The position numbers and the translations under genes were made by a program. The notes below the pieces were generated by a model that was not told where the DNA came from, did not search any database, and saw nothing but the letters and a program-made list of their open reading frames with translations. DNA of 35,547 bases from CAZAEL01 sp964484135 (GTDB lineage Bacteria; Elusimicrobiota; Elusimicrobia; FEN-1173), in NCBI GenBank assembly GCA_964484135.1, contig CAZAEL010000023.1, positions 1 through 35,547 on the forward strand, written 5' to 3'. Shown here piece by piece: positions 1 through 15,000 of this stretch. The first letter of the stretch is position 1, and each line of letters opens with the position of its first letter.

Positions 1-1
1 C

Positions 2-3000
2 AACACCAGCCCCGGCTGGGTCATGACCGCCACGGCCACGGCGTACACGTCCGGCAGCACCGGCAACATCCCCATCAACGCCGGGGCCCTGAACCGCTTG
101 CAGGTGGTCCTGCCGGGGGAGACCGCGGTGCCCGGCTCCGTGGCCTCCAACGGGGTCATGGGCACGCGGCTGGTGCAGAAGGCCAACGAGCCCTTCACCG
201 TGGACGTGCGGGCCGTGGACGCCTTCTACAACATCGTGGCCTCCACCAGCGGGGACATCTCCGTGACCACCAAGGACCCGTTCGATACCAACCCCGGCGT
301 GCTCAACCTGGTGGGCGGGCAGTTGACCGCCATCCCCATCACGCTGATGACGGCCACGGACACGATTTCGGGAGGGTTCCAGGAAATCTACGCCGCGGGC
401 GTGACCTTGGGCGTGGGCGTGAGCACCTCCAACGCCCTGGCCGTGAACCCCAGCACCAACCCGGCCCAGATCGGCCTGCAGGTCATCGTGCCGGGCGAAA
501 CCGCGGTGCCCGGCTCCTCCGCGGGCCTGCCCACGGCCGGCCAGATGGGCAGCGCCTCGGCCCAGACCGCGGGCACGGCCTTCAACGTGGCGGTGCGGTT
601 CGTGGACGGCAAGCACAACAAGATTTCGGCGGGCCTGGGCCTGTCCATGCCCCAGGTGAGCGTGACCTCGGAGGACCCCTTTGACACCGAGCCTTCGCCC
701 GTCACCCTGGACAACACCGGCGACAAGACCTTCTCCTTTACCTTCCAGAGGGCCAACGCCTCGGGCTGGCGCATCCGGGCCTCCACCACCGCGGCCTCTC
801 CCGTGACGGTGCCCGCGGACTTCTCCAGCTTCATCGTGGCCAACTCCACCACCGCGGACCGGCTCCTGCTGACCCTGCCGGGCGAGACCGCGGTGCCGGG
901 CTCGGCCCCGCCCTCCGCGCCCCTGGCCCGGGGCCGGGCCGGCGTGCCGGACGCGGACGGGAACAACTTCCAGGACGGGGACTCGGAGTCCGGCAACATC
1001 GACAAGTTCGTGGCCGGCGTGACGTATGTCGCCACCGTGACCGTGACGGACCGGTTCTACAACCCCAAGACCGTGGAGCCGTTGGTCAAGATCGAGACCT
1101 CCGATCCCTTTGACGTGCACCCGGCCACCCGCACCCTGGTGAACGGCACCACCACCTTCCCCATCGTGTTCCGCACCAACACTTTGGAGCCGTCGGCCAC
1201 GGCCTGGTGGGTCAGGGCCTCCACCGCGGACGGCAGCGGGTATTTGCCGGACACCGCCGCCACCGTGGACGTCATGGCCGCGCCGCCCACCCAGCTGCAG
1301 GTGTTGCTGCCGGGCGAAACCGCGGTGCCCGGTTCTTCCACGGGCAAGACCGGTTTTGCGGACTTGGACGGAAACAACGGCGACGGCCAGGACTATTTCG
1401 TGGCGGGCCAGAGCTTCAACCTCGCGGTGCGGCTGGTGGACGACTATTACAACCGTCGCACCCTGCCGGGTTACTCGGCCTTCGTCCAGCTTTCCGCGGA
1501 CGATCCCTTCGACACCTTGCCCAGCCTGGGCGTGGAGGAAACGGGCACGGACGGTAACGTGACCGGCGAGTACATCTTCACCGCGGCCCAGCTCAAGACC
1601 CGCAACGAGCCCGGGGACAGCCTGCCCACCGTGGGACAGGACCCGGGCTGGCGCATCACCGCGTCCACGGGCGCCGGCGCCTCTTATGCGGCCGGCGTCT
1701 CCACCTTCGTGCCCGTGAGCGCGGGCACGGCCCAGAAGCTCCTGGTCCTGGCACCCAACGAAGAGATCGAGGAAGGGAACCAGGCGGGCGGCGGCAAAAT
1801 GGCCGGGTTCTCGCCGTCGGTCCAGGTGGCGGGCTCCACCTTCACGGTCCGGGTGTACGCCACGGACGTGGCTTTCAACGTGGTCACCAGCACCAACCCC
1901 ACCGTGACCCTGACCACGGACGATCCCTTCAGCAATCCGACCCTGCCCGCGGCCAAACCTTTGGTGAACGGCGCCACCACCTTTGACCTGTACCTGGTCA
2001 CGGCCGAAAACAAGACCACCAAGGTGAGGGCCACGGCCACGGACTTCACCGTGGGCGCGCCGTACGAGACCCAGCCCATCCCCATGAACCCCGGCGGCAC
2101 GGCCAAGTACCAGATCCTCCTGCCGGGCGAGACCGCGGTGCCCGGCTCGTACGCCGGGTCGGCCAACGGCCGCATGGGCCTGCCGGACCGCAACAACATC
2201 AACGGGGACGGCATCCAGAACTTCGTCGCGGGCACGGCCTTGAGCGTGACGGTGCGGGCCGTGGACGATTATTGGAACAAGACCACGGCCCAGCCCGCGG
2301 GCATTCAACTGACCACCACGGACCCCTGGGACACGCCGGACCCCCAGGCCGTGGGCCTGACCAACGGGACCACCAACTTCCTCTGGACCTTCCGCACCGC
2401 CACCACCACGGGCTGGATCCTGACCGTGGACGACGGCGGGGGCGGGTTCGGCGCGGACACCTCCACGGACGTGTTCGTGGACCCGGGCGCGGCCGTGACT
2501 TTGCAGGTTCTGGTGCCGGGGGAAACCTCGGTGCCGGGCGCGGCCACGGGCAAGACAGGGACCCCCACGGCCTGGACCGCGGGCACCTCCACCGAGGTGG
2601 TGGTCAACGTGGTGGACGCCCAGTGGAACCGGGTGCCCACGGTCTCCATCACCGTGGAGGCCCGGAGCGACACCGATGCCTTTGACAGCCCCGCCACACA
2701 GACCAAGGGGCTGGTGAGCGGCACCACCAATTACCCCTTCACCCTGGTCACGTCCACGTCCTCGGCCAACATCACGGCCGCGCGCGTGAGCGGGGCCGGC
2801 CTGTCCACGCCCACGGTGACGTCCGCCAACTTCGTGGTGAACCCGGGCGCGGCCACGCGGTTCCAGGTGCTGGTGCCGGGCGAGACCGCCATGCCCGGGT
2901 CCCAGGCTTCGGGCGGCAAGGCCGGGTCCCCGGACGCGGACGGCAACAACGGCAACGGCCTGAATTTCTTCACCGCGGGGACCGCCATCCCGGTCACGGT

Positions 3001-6000
3001 CCACGGCACGGACGACCACTTCAACCGGGTGCCCAGCCTGTCCCAGCTGGTGCGGCTGGACACGGCGGACCCCTTTGACGTGAGCGGAACCACGCAGCAG
3101 CTCCTCTCCGGCACCACAATCTTCAGCCAGACCCTGGTCACGGCCAGCACCACCACGGGCTGGCAGGTGACCGCGGTCCACGCCCAGGCGCCCTTCAACT
3201 TGGTGTCCGGCTCCACCTGGGTCAAGGTCCAGGCCGGGACCGCCACGCGGCTCCACGTGATCCTGCCGGGAGAGACCGCCGTGCCCGGGTCCGTGGCGTC
3301 CGTGGGCAAAATGGGCGTGCCGGACAAGGACGGGAACAACAGCGCGAACGGCGACGACCAGCCGGGCAACATCGACCAATTCGTGGCCGGGGAGGCCGTC
3401 CCGGTGCAGGTCCGTCTGGTGGACGCGTACTACAACGTGAAGACCGGGGTGACCATGCCGGTGGTGCGCCTCACCTCCACGGACCCCTACGACAATGAGA
3501 ACACGTACGCGCCCATCAACCCGCAACAGCTGGCCATTGACGGCACGGCCCTCTTCGACGCGCTCCTGATCACGGCCGGCGACTGGGCCGTGACCGCCGC
3601 CACCGCGGACGCCAACGCGTACGCCTCCTTCACGAGCCCGGTGTTCACGGTCCGGCCCTCCACCGCCACCCAGATGGCCGTCGTGCTGCCGGGCCAGAGC
3701 CACGCCAACGGCCAGGGCGTGACCGGCACGCCCACGCCCTGGACCGCGGGCGTGCAGAACACCATCGCCGTGCTGGCCGTGGACGCCAACTTCAACCACG
3801 TGCCCACCACGCCGCGGTACCCCATTTACGTCTATTCGAACGATCCCTTTGCCGTGAACCCCGGTTCCTTCACCATGGTGGACAATTCCAACCCGGCCAT
3901 CGGCGGGCGGGTGGACATCACCACCGTGACCCTGTACACGGCCCGGACCGCCACGCTGAGCGCCAAGGACAACGACACCGGCGCCTCCCCCAACCTGGGC
4001 ACCGCCAACTCCACGCCCTTCACGGTCATGGCCTCCACGGCCAGCCGCCTGCAGCTGGTGTTGCCGGGCGAGACCGCGGTGCCCGGTTCCCAGGCCCTGT
4101 CCCGCGGCGTGATCGGCACGCCCAACGTGCCCGCGGCCGGCGCGGACGTGGCCGTGGAAATCCGCGTCACGGACGGCTTCTGGAACGTGACCCCCGCCAC
4201 CAGCACGGTCCGGATCGTCACCTCGGACCCGTACGACGCCTCCACCGGGCCCTGGACCGCGGACGGCAAGGACCCCGTGACCACGGCGGTCAACGGCACG
4301 GCCAACGCCACGTTCCGGCTCGTCACCGCCACCAGCACCGGGACCGGGTGGGTGTTCACGGCCACGGACCAGGACCCGAACCCCGCGCCGTATCCGGGGA
4401 CCTTCACCACCTTCAACTCCACGGGCGTCAAGGTGAACCCGGGCGCGGCCAACAAGCTTTTGACCCTGATCAACGGGGAGTCTCCGGACCCCGGCTCCGC
4501 CACGGGCAAGAAGGGGACGCCCGTGACCTACACCGTGGGCACCCCCTTGGACGTGTTCGTGCGCGTGACGGACAAGTTCTTCAACACCGTGACCGTGCCG
4601 CCGGCCGCCTCCGGCGCCAACCGCACGGACATCGAGGTGAGCGTGCTCAACAACACCGACCCCTACGCCCTGGTGGACGCCCAGACGCCGCCCCTGGTCA
4701 AACAGGTCAGCGCCGGCGCGGGCAACGAGGCCACGGGCCTGGCGGCCTTCAGCTGGGAGATGCGGCGGGCGGGCAGCCACCAGATCCGCGCGGTGGACGT
4801 GACGTCGTCGGGCATCCACACCCCGCCCTTCGCCGCGTCCGATTCCACGGCCTTCACGGCCAACCCCAGCACGCCCACCAACCTGTTGCTCCTCTTGCCG
4901 GGGGAAACCGCCAACCCCGGGGCCGGCGCGCCGGGCAAGACGGGCCAGCCCGACTCGGACGGCAACAACAGCGCGGACGGGGACGGGCTTTCAGGCCTGA
5001 TCGACGCCTTCGTGGCCGGGACCACGCTCCAGGCCACGGTGCGGGTGGTGGACGCGTACTACAACCGGGCCACCTCCCACCCGGCGGAACAGCTCCAAAT
5101 CCAGACGTCCGACGCCAACGACACGGAGCCCCTGAGCGGCCCGGTGACCACGGGCGAGGAGTTCCTGACGCTCCAGTTCAAGACCTCCGGCTCCAACCAC
5201 ACGGCCACGGCCGTGGACGCCAACCTCCTGAACGGCGCCACCACCTGGACGTCATCCCTGTCGCCCGCCTCGGGCGTGTTCACGGTCCTGCCCGCGTCGG
5301 CCACCAAACTTCAAGTCATCGTGGACGGGGAGACCGCGGCGCCCGGCAGCCCCACGGGCAAGACCGGCGCGCCGCGGGAACAGACCGCGGGCGCGGCCTT
5401 CAACGTGACGGTCCGCCTGGTGGACAGCCAGTTCAACCTGATCCCGACCGGCGACATGCCCCTGGTGCTCCTGACCACCAACGACCCTCAGGCGGCCTTC
5501 GGCTCCCCCAACCCCAACAGCCTGATCGACGGGACCGGGAACCGGGTTTTCTCCGTGATCCCGCGGACCTCCACCGCGGCCTTCGTGGTGACCGCGGCCA
5601 CCACCACGGGCACGCCGCCCGCCACCGTCACCATCCAGCGGGCCGACAGCGCCGGGGTGCGGGTCTGGCCGGGGGAGGCTCATCACATGCATTTCAGCGG
5701 GTACCCGGCCGGCGTCACGGCGGGTTCTCCCTTCAACGCGGCCCTGACCGTGCACGACCCGTTCCACAACCTGGTCTCCACCGGCCCGGTGGGCGAGTCC
5801 ACCCGGCCCTATCAGGGCACGGCCCAGTTCACGGCCGAGGATTTCAGCAACAGCAAGCAGGACCCCACCCTGCCCAGCCCCGAGACCTTCCTGGCCGCGG
5901 ACGGCGGCTCCAAGACCGTCTCCGGCTTCGTGTTGCGCAAGGCCGGGACCCGCTGGATCAAGGCCGCGGACCAGGCCAATCCCGCCATCCACACCGAGGT

Positions 6001-9000
6001 GGCGGGGTACTCCACCCAGCCGTCCATTTCGGTGACGGCCGGACCGCCGTCCTTCTTCCTGGCCACCCCGGGCAACGACAAACAGGTGTCCGCCGGCTCC
6101 ATCTCGGATCCGGGCCGGGAGGCGCTCTCCGCCCAGCTGGTGGACGCCTTCGACAACGCGGTGCTGACCGCCGGCGTGACCGCGTACATGTCCATCGAAA
6201 CGGTGACGGGCTCCACCGGCACCCTGCGGTACGAGAACCCGTCCCTGGTGTTCAACCTGATCGGCACCAGCACGCAGGTCCTGACCGACGCCAACGGCAT
6301 GGTGGGCATCACCCCGCCCCTCTGGTACTTCGTTTCCACGCTGGCCGGGGACTCGGCCCGGGTCTGGACCGCCACCTTCACGGCGCCGTCGGACCTGTCC
6401 ACGTACGTCTCCAACCGGGAGAACATCACGGGGCTCCTCACCACCAAGGGCGGCACGCCCAAGAAGCTCATCTTCACCTCGGCGCCCAGCCAGACCGGCG
6501 CGGCCCAGGTCACCACGCCCTTTGAGCTGGTGCGGCAGGACGACTTCAACAACGCCACGGCCGAGACCCTGACCCAGGTGACCCTGAAGCTGTCCACGTC
6601 CGGGGCCACGGCGCACGCGGACGCGGGCTGGGTGCAGGGCTCCCCGTCCCTGTCCGGGGACTACGGTTTCCGCAATAGCGGCAACACGCAATTCCTGCCC
6701 ACGGTCAACTCCATCTCCTTCGCCCCCGGCGTCTCCACCGTGACCTTCCTGTACACGGACAAGATGTCGTCCCTGCCCGCGGGCGAGGACTCCGGTCCCG
6801 GCACCACGGCCCGGCCCGCCTCGGGCAAATGGACCATCACGGCGGAGGCGGCCGGCCTCATCAGCACCTCCACGCTTCTGGAGGTGCAGCCCGGGCCCAC
6901 GGTCAAGGCCGCCTTCGACACCTCCACCCGGACCCTGGTGGCGGCCGCGCCCTGGAACACGTCCTTCGCCAACCAGGTCTTCGAGGTGGAGCTGCAGGAC
7001 CAGTTCAACAACCCCACCGTGGCCACGGAGACCATCACCCTGGCGCTCTCCGCGGACCGGCTGGCCGCGTCCACCAACGACACCGTGGACTTCTCCACTT
7101 CGCCCACCCTGGCCGGGGGGTCGCCGCCCACGTTCCAGTACTCCACCGGCACCATCACCATCCCCGGCGGAGCGTACGCCGCCTCTTTCTATTACCTCGA
7201 CGCCCGGGCCAGCGAGACCTACAGCCCGCCCGATTCCAAGCCCCTGGTGCGGGCCTATCCCCTGAACAGGTCTTGGACCACGGCCCAACAGCTGGTGAAC
7301 GTGGAGCCTTCCCCGGCGCGGAAGATCAGCATCACCTCCGCCCCGCAGACGTTGTCCGCGGGGACCACCTCCGCGGTCTACACCTTCCAGATCCGGGACG
7401 ACTACGGCAACCCCAGCCCCGTGGACCCGCTCTTGGGCAACAGCGAGGACTCCGTGGGACAGGGCGTGTCCTTCCGACTGGCCTCGGACTCCACCGGCAC
7501 CAAGAAGTTCGCCAGCCCGGACAACACCCCCGCGGCCTTCACCCTCAGCACCGGCACGGCCAAAATGCTCGTGGGCCAGCACACCACCACCTTCTACATG
7601 ATCGACACTTTGGTGGGGAACCACAACGTGTCCGTGGACGAAATCACGGACCACGGCTGGACCGTGGCGGTCCAGACCTACAGCGTGGCGCCGGCCCCGC
7701 CCGCGGCCCTGGCCTTCATCACGCCGCCGCGCAAGCTCATCGCCGGCACCACCAACACCTACGAGGCGGGCGTCAGCACGCCGGTCATCAAAATTCAGCT
7801 GAGGGACGCGTACGGAAACGTGACGTCTACCACCAGTTCCCTCAACATCCAGGCCCAGTCCAACTCCAGCTCGGGACAGGGGTCCCGGGACAACGTCACC
7901 TATGTGTCCGTCAGCGCGCCCAACACCATCATCCTCACCTATTCGCCGGGCCAGACGGACGCGGATCTGTACTACAAGGACACCATCGCGGGAATCCCCA
8001 CCCTGACCGCCTTTGATCCCTTCCTGGTGCTCTCCGCCACGGCGCAGCCGGCGGTGGTGACGCCCTCCAGCGCCACCCGCTTCACCATCAGTCATCCCTT
8101 CCCGCTGGCCACGCCCTTGAGCGTGGACGTGCCGGGGACCGTGAACGTGACGGCCCGGGACGCGTACGGCAACGTGGCGGACGGCGGCCAGAACATCACC
8201 TTCGACGGCCAGCCCCAGAACAACGGCCTGTCCTATACGGGCACCGTGGCCTTCGGCCACAACGGCTCCACCGCCACCGTTACGCTTCTCCCGGCCTCCC
8301 GCGCGGTGGCGGTGGCGGACAAGGCCCTCTTCAGCTTCCAGGTGACGGACAAACAGCAGTCCACCCTCATGCTCTCGGCCACGGACCAGGCGTACCCGAC
8401 CATCTTCGGCCGGACCGGGGACCCCGGCTCCTCCGCCCACCTGGTCACGTCGGGCCTGACCCTCCTGGCGGACACCGCGGGCTCGGACATGTCGCCGGAG
8501 CCCGGCGCCATCTTCCCGCCGGGGTCCCTCAAGGCGCTCCTGGGAGACGCCAACGTGCCGGACAGCCTGTTCCAGGGCGACGGCTCGTCCGTGGCCAAGC
8601 CGGACCCCGTGCCCATGATGCGCCTGCGCCTGGGCGTCCTGCCCTTGACGGTCAACACCACGGCCCACTGGGAGCGCCTGCGCGTGGAGCAAACCGGCGA
8701 CGCCGATCCCACCCACATCGACGAGGTGGCGCTGTGGCGGGACATGAACGGCGACGGTCTCTTCAGCCCCTTGAACGACGGCGACGGTTTGAGCGTGGGC
8801 GTGCCCGTGAGCACGGCCGTGTTCGTGTCCACCATCATCCCGGTGGCCGCCACCCTGGACTTCGCGGCCAAACCCCAGATCATCGGCGTCGCGGAGCGGA
8901 TGTACTTCCTGACGGTGCGCATCGCCACCAACGCCACCCCGGGCACCACCCTGGGCCTCAAGGTCGTCCAGGCCGGGGACCTCACGGTCAACATCCCGCC

Positions 9001-12000
9001 CTCCACCGTGAAGGTGGCGTACAACTTCTTCCCGCTTTCCACCTACAACTCGGAGATCAAGGTGAAGCCCGCCAACGTGTTCATGCAGCCCGTGAGCATC
9101 GCGGCGTACATCTTCCCCAACACCCAGTCCACCGTGCCCCAGGGCGAGTCCAACGTGGGCATGATGCGGCTGGGCATGTGGACGGACGAGTTCACCGCCA
9201 CCTGGAACAAGATCCGGGTGCAGCGCATCGGCACCAGCACGGACGCGGACATCAAGAGCATCAAGGTCTACAAGGACAACGGCAACGCCATCTTCCAGTC
9301 CTCCGTGGACACGCTCATCTCCTCGGCCGTGGTCTTCACCAGCAACCAGGCGGACATCGACCTGACGGCCGCCACCCTCAACTCCACCACCCAGTACTTC
9401 TTCGTGGTGTACGACATGGAGGACTCCGCGGCCATCGGACGGACCGTGGGCGCGCGCATCCCGCAGCAGTTGAGCTCCTTTTTCACGGACGGCGTGTTCG
9501 CCAGCTCCCTGGACTATCCCCAGCAGTATCCCTTCCACGTGGGGCCGGCGGACTCCTTCGCGCCCCAGGTGTCGGCCACCACGGACACCCTGACCATCAC
9601 CCCGGAGGTGGTGTCCCCCGGCGGCGCCACCCAAGGCGACGTCAACGTGCCGGTGCTGAAGCTCACCCTGAACACGGACAACCGCACCGCCATCCTGCAG
9701 GGCATCCGTTTGGACCGCTCCAACGTGAACCAGGTCAACAAGCCCACGGACGTGCAGGAGGCCCGGGTGTACTACGACATCGACGGCAACAACGTCCTGA
9801 ACACCGCCGTCGACCAGGTGGTGTCGCCGCTCCCGACCGCCAGCGAGCCCCACATCTTCCCGGAGACGAGCCTCACCGTGGCCGCGGGCGCGGGCGCCAC
9901 CCAGCTCACCGTGGCCGACGTGTCGGGCTTCGCGCCGGCGCCGGCGCCCCTGGTCCTGGAGGACAACACCGGAAACCGGGAGGTGGTCACGTACACCAAC
10001 GTGGACGCCCCCAACAAACGGTTCACCGTCACCCCCACCGCCCTGGCCCACGGCATCGGGGCCAAGGCGAGCGGCTCCATGCAGATCACCATCCTCGGTT
10101 CCCTGGGCGGCCAGGAAATTTTGAAGAACAACGCCTTCCGGCCCGAGACGACCCTGACCTCGCCCATGGGCACCGGCCCCAATGAGAACGTGCCGGTGAC
10201 CGACACCACGGAGTTCCCGCCCTCCGGCACCGCCACGGTGGAGAACGAGACCTTGAGCTACACGGGCAAGACCGCCACCCTGCTCACGGGGGTCACCCGC
10301 TCGGCTCCGGTGGCCCATCCCTCCAACGTGTCGGTCAAGGGCGCGCCCCGCAACAAGGTGTATTTCGTGGTGTACGACATCGACGAACTGGCCACGGTCG
10401 GGGCCCAGGTGGGCGGGATCCAGACCGAGCTGGGCCTGACCCTGCCCAACAGCACCTATTTCACCGTCGGGGCGCCGGACGTGGTGGCCAACACCAACCT
10501 GCCCCTCACGGCCAGCATCCTGGACATCAACGAGTTCGCGGACACGGTCACGGTCTCGCCCTTCAACCCGGACAACACGGGCGACGGGCACGGGGACGAG
10601 ACCCTGCAGCAGAAGGCCACCCACCAGCTGGTGCTGGGCTTCACGCTCTCCACCAACAAGTCGGAGTCGCCCTGGACCGGCATCAAGATCCGCAGCACGG
10701 GCACGGCCACGGCCGAACTGGACGTGTCCACGGTGTCCGTCTGGGTGGACCTGAACCGCAACGGTTTCCTGGACAAGGACGGGCCGGACGTGGTCCTGGG
10801 CACGGGCACCTTCGGCAACACCGGGGAGAGCGGCATGGCCCAGATCCTCTTCTCCGCGGCCCAGACCCTGGTGACCTCCACCCGGGCCGCGGCGGAGGCC
10901 ATCCCCAACCGGTTCTTCGTCACCTACAACATCGCGCCCACCGCCACGCCGGACAAAACCCTGGGGGCCCGGCTGGGGAGCGCGGCCGACTTCTTCGTCT
11001 CCGTGCCCAACGTCATGGGCGGGACCAACATGCCCTTCGTGGGCAAGGTGCGCAACATCATCCCCGCGCCCCAGCAGGTCAAGGTGGTCTTCACCCCGCT
11101 GTTCTCCAGCCTCCAGGGAAGCTCCACCATGCAGAGCCTGGCCGCCCCGACCCTGGGCGGCGCCATCGGCCCGTCGGACACGCTCATCCCGGTGACCACC
11201 ACGGACGGCCTGCCCGCGTCGGGCTACGCCGCCATCGACAGCGAAATCATCTTCTACGGCTCCAAGGGGCCCACCGCGCTCCAGGGCGTTCAGCGGGGCC
11301 GGCTCAACACCAGCCCGAACAGCCATTCCATCGGGGCGCTGGTGGGCACCCAGTACACCCAGAGCGACAAGAACGTGGCCTTCCTGAAGATGGACGTGAA
11401 CGTGGACGACCCGCTGGGGTACAGCGTGCGGTGGTACAAGCTGAAGGTGACGCGCCTGCAGCCCGCCGGGATGCTGGGCAGCGACGGGGACGTCACCATG
11501 GTACGCTTGTACCTGGACACGGGCGCGCCCGGTCTGGACAGGAACCCGGCCACGGGCCAGGTGAACGACACCCTGATCGCGGAAAAGAAGTTCGGACAGG
11601 GGGAAACCTCGGCCCAGGCCACCCTGTCCCTCAACGGCTCCCTGGTGGGCGGCGGCACGGACTACGTCCTGGTGGAGGTGGCCACCAAGACCTACTTCGT
11701 CGTCTTCGACGTGGACCCCACCGCGGTCTTCGACCATGTGCTCGGCGCGCGGGTCTCAAGCCCCGTGGACATGGTGGTGGGCGCGCAGGTCCCGTCGGAC
11801 GGCGTCCACTCGGTGAAAACCGACAACTTCCCGGGCAACTCGCCCGTGGCGGTGGTGCGGGCCACGGTGGACACCCTCCAGGTGCAGGCCGACAACCTCA
11901 TGCCGCCCGTCATCTACCAGAACCAGAAGCAGGTGCCGGCCCTGCGCATGAACTTGAAGTCCAGCGCCAACACCGTGGTGTGGGAGAAGCTCCGTTTGGA

Positions 12001-15000
12001 CATGACCACCAACAACGGCGCCGTGGACGGGGACATTCAGTTGATCGGGCTGTATAAAGACGTGGACGGCAACGCCCTCTTCGACCCGTTGATCGACGGG
12101 ACCACCGCGGGCCTCATCTCCGCGGGCACGGAGAAGTTCACCGGACGGGTGGCCACCATCACGCTGACCACGCCCCAGGTCATCACCTCCACCCCCTCGG
12201 GCCACTACTACTTCGTCACCTACGACATCTCCAACCTGGCCCAGGTGGGCAAGACCGCGGGCGTGTCCATTTCCACCACCAACCCGGCCTACTTCACCGT
12301 GGGCTCGCCCGACATTGTTTCCTACATGCCCGGCCAGGTGGCGGAGAGCGATTTCGGAACCATCAACGAGGTCATGGACAACGTGGTCCTGGGGGTGCAG
12401 GACATCGCGGGCAGCCTCATCCAGTCGGGCGGCGTGACCCAGGGCAGCGCCAACGTGCCCTTCCTGAAGTTCACCCTGCAGACGGACGTGTCCCAGGCGG
12501 TGGTCCAATCCCTGCGGGTGGAACGGATCGGCACCTCCAACAACCCGCTCCAGCCCCAGGGCTCCAACCGGGACGTGGCCGCCATCAAGGTGTGGGACGA
12601 CTCCAACAACAACCAGGTCTTCGACGCGGGCGACACCCAGATCTCCATCGGCACCAACACCTACAACCAGACGGACGAGGCGGACAAACAAAAACTCATC
12701 AACATCACCACCAGCCCGGCCGTGGTGGTGGCCAACGGCTCGCCCCGGGTGTTCTTCCTCACCTACGATATCAGCAACAGCGCCCAGGCCAGCAACACCG
12801 TGGGCGTCAAGATCGTGGACCAGAACGCGGTGGCGCTGTCCGCCCCCAACGGCATGCTCAACCACTACAAGGACCTGTTGGCGGACGCCACCAAGCCCTA
12901 CTCTTTCGAAGGCAGCAAGGTGACCGTCAACCCCATCCTGATCCGGGTGACGCCCGAGGACCTGGCCCCGGCCGCGGTGCCCCAGCTCACCAACAACGTG
13001 CCGGTGTTGAAGCTCAAGATGCAGACGGACGTGAACACCGCGGTGCTCAACAGCATCAACGTGAGGCAGACCGGCACCGTGGAGAACCCCTCGTCCGCGG
13101 GCCTGGGCCAGGGGGATTTCGCGGGCGCGGCGCTGTGGCTGGACAACGGGGACGACGTGTTCGTGCCGGCCCAGGACACCAAGCTGGGCGAGGCGGCGCA
13201 CGGCACCTCCGCCTTCACGGGCGGCGTGGCCCGCATCCCCATGGGCGGTTACACCATCGGCACCTCCGTCTCCACCTTCTTCGTGGTGGTCACCACCGTG
13301 GGCGTGACGGACCTGGCGAACCAGCCCACCATCAACCACACCGCCGGGTTCTCCTTCGAGGGGCTCAACCAGCTGGACAAGGTGCCCACCAGCGCCCAGG
13401 ACCATCCCGACAACGGGGCGCTGTATCCGATGAAGTCCGGCCTCATCACCATCCTCAAGGCCGGCCTGCCCAAGGTGCCCTTCATCGCCAGCCTGCCCAA
13501 GGTGTGGAGCGATTTCGACAAGGACGGGTACCCGGACGTGGACCTGAACAAGAACGGGGCGTTGGAAAGCGCGGAGCTGTCCTCCGCCTACGCCAAGGAC
13601 GCGAACGGGGAACCCGTCATCGACGTGGACGGGGACGGCTCGCCGGACAACCTGGACCTGAACAACGACGGACGGAAGAACGAGCTGGATCTGGACGGCG
13701 ACTCTTTGCCGGACATGGACATCGACGGCGACGGGGTCATCGATTTCGACCTGAACGCGGACGGCCGGCCGGACACGGTCCTGCAGGACCTCAACGGCGA
13801 CGGCATCCCCGAGCTGGACCTGTCCCGGGACGGCACCGTGAATTGGGGCGTGCTGCCGGAGAAGTGGAGCAACGAGACCACCAAACTCTTCTCCCGGTGG
13901 CCCCGGCTGTCCGCGGAAGTCAAAGAGTACCAGGTGGGCGTGGGCGAGAGGCCCGACCCGAACAACCCCGCCGTCTTCAACGGACTGACCGGGGCCTTCG
14001 CGCCGGACGGCTGGCTGTCCGCGGGCGCCAAGACCGAGTTCACCGTGTCCAACCTGATCATGACCGCGGCCAAGGTCACCCGCACCGTGTCCTCCAGCGT
14101 GAGCCGGCTCCAGTCCGTGCCGTTCGTCCTGTTCGTCGGGACCACGGACGGCTTTGACGGCGAGGGGGAGATCTACGTGGGCTCCGAGATCATGAAATAC
14201 AGCTCCAAGAACGCCAACTCCTTCACCATCACGGCCCGGGCCCAGTACGGCACCCTGGCCCAGGACCACCCCATCGGCCAGCGGGTCACCAACAACGGTT
14301 TCTTCTACAACCTCCGGGCCGTGGCTTCCTCCGGTGACGCGGGCCCCGGCGCGCCCCTGTCGGTGTACCGCATCGACAACACCGCGCCCGCCGCCCCCGG
14401 CGCGCCCGTCTCGGACCCGGAGAAGTCCAAAAAACCCGCGGAGACCGGCATCTTTGAGATCAGTTGGGCGCCCTCGGACGACCAGGAATCCGGCGTGCGG
14501 GAGTACGAGATCCAGGAGCGCACGGACAACGACCCCATCTGGCGCACCGTCACGTACGTGCCGGCCAGCCGCACCTCCTACATCATCGGCGAAAACAAGG
14601 TCTTGGGCGACGATCCCAGGCCCAAGGGCCACTTCTACACCTACCGCATCCGGTCCCGCAACTACGCGGGCGGCTGGAGCGCCTGGTCGCCCGTGTCCAA
14701 CGCGGCCTTCACGGGCCTGCCGCCCGAGACCATCAGCCAGGTCTTCAACTACCCCAATCCGGCGGACACCCGCACGGGTCCCACCCAGATCACGTACCTC
14801 CTAAACGAGGACGCCAACGTGACCGTCACCCTCTTCGACCTCCTGGGGTACAAGGTGCGGGAATGGGAGTTCCCGGCCGGGTCCAACGGCGGCCGGGCCG
14901 GCCCCAACACCTTCCCCTGGCAGGGTGACAATGAGGGCGGCGGAAAAGTGGCGGCGGGCGGATACATCCTGCGCATCGAGGTGCGGGGTTCCAAAGGCAC

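Noticed and set aside
23..25. ATG as start of the giant protein
   Set aside because: The repeat pattern continues in frame before it, and there is no ribosome site or signal peptide.
110..4930. LPGET motifs as sortase sites
   Set aside because: They are internal and periodic, followed by A-V-P-G-S, with no C-terminal hydrophobic tail; the resemblance to LPxTG is chance. The same holds for L-P-G-E-T near 31822.
5252..11737. Antisense open frame of 2,161 codons, and another at 11756-14632 of 958 codons
   Set aside because: They lie opposite the giant repeat gene and encode Gly/His/Arg/Val-rich strings with no domain; they are by-products of biased codon use in GC-rich DNA.
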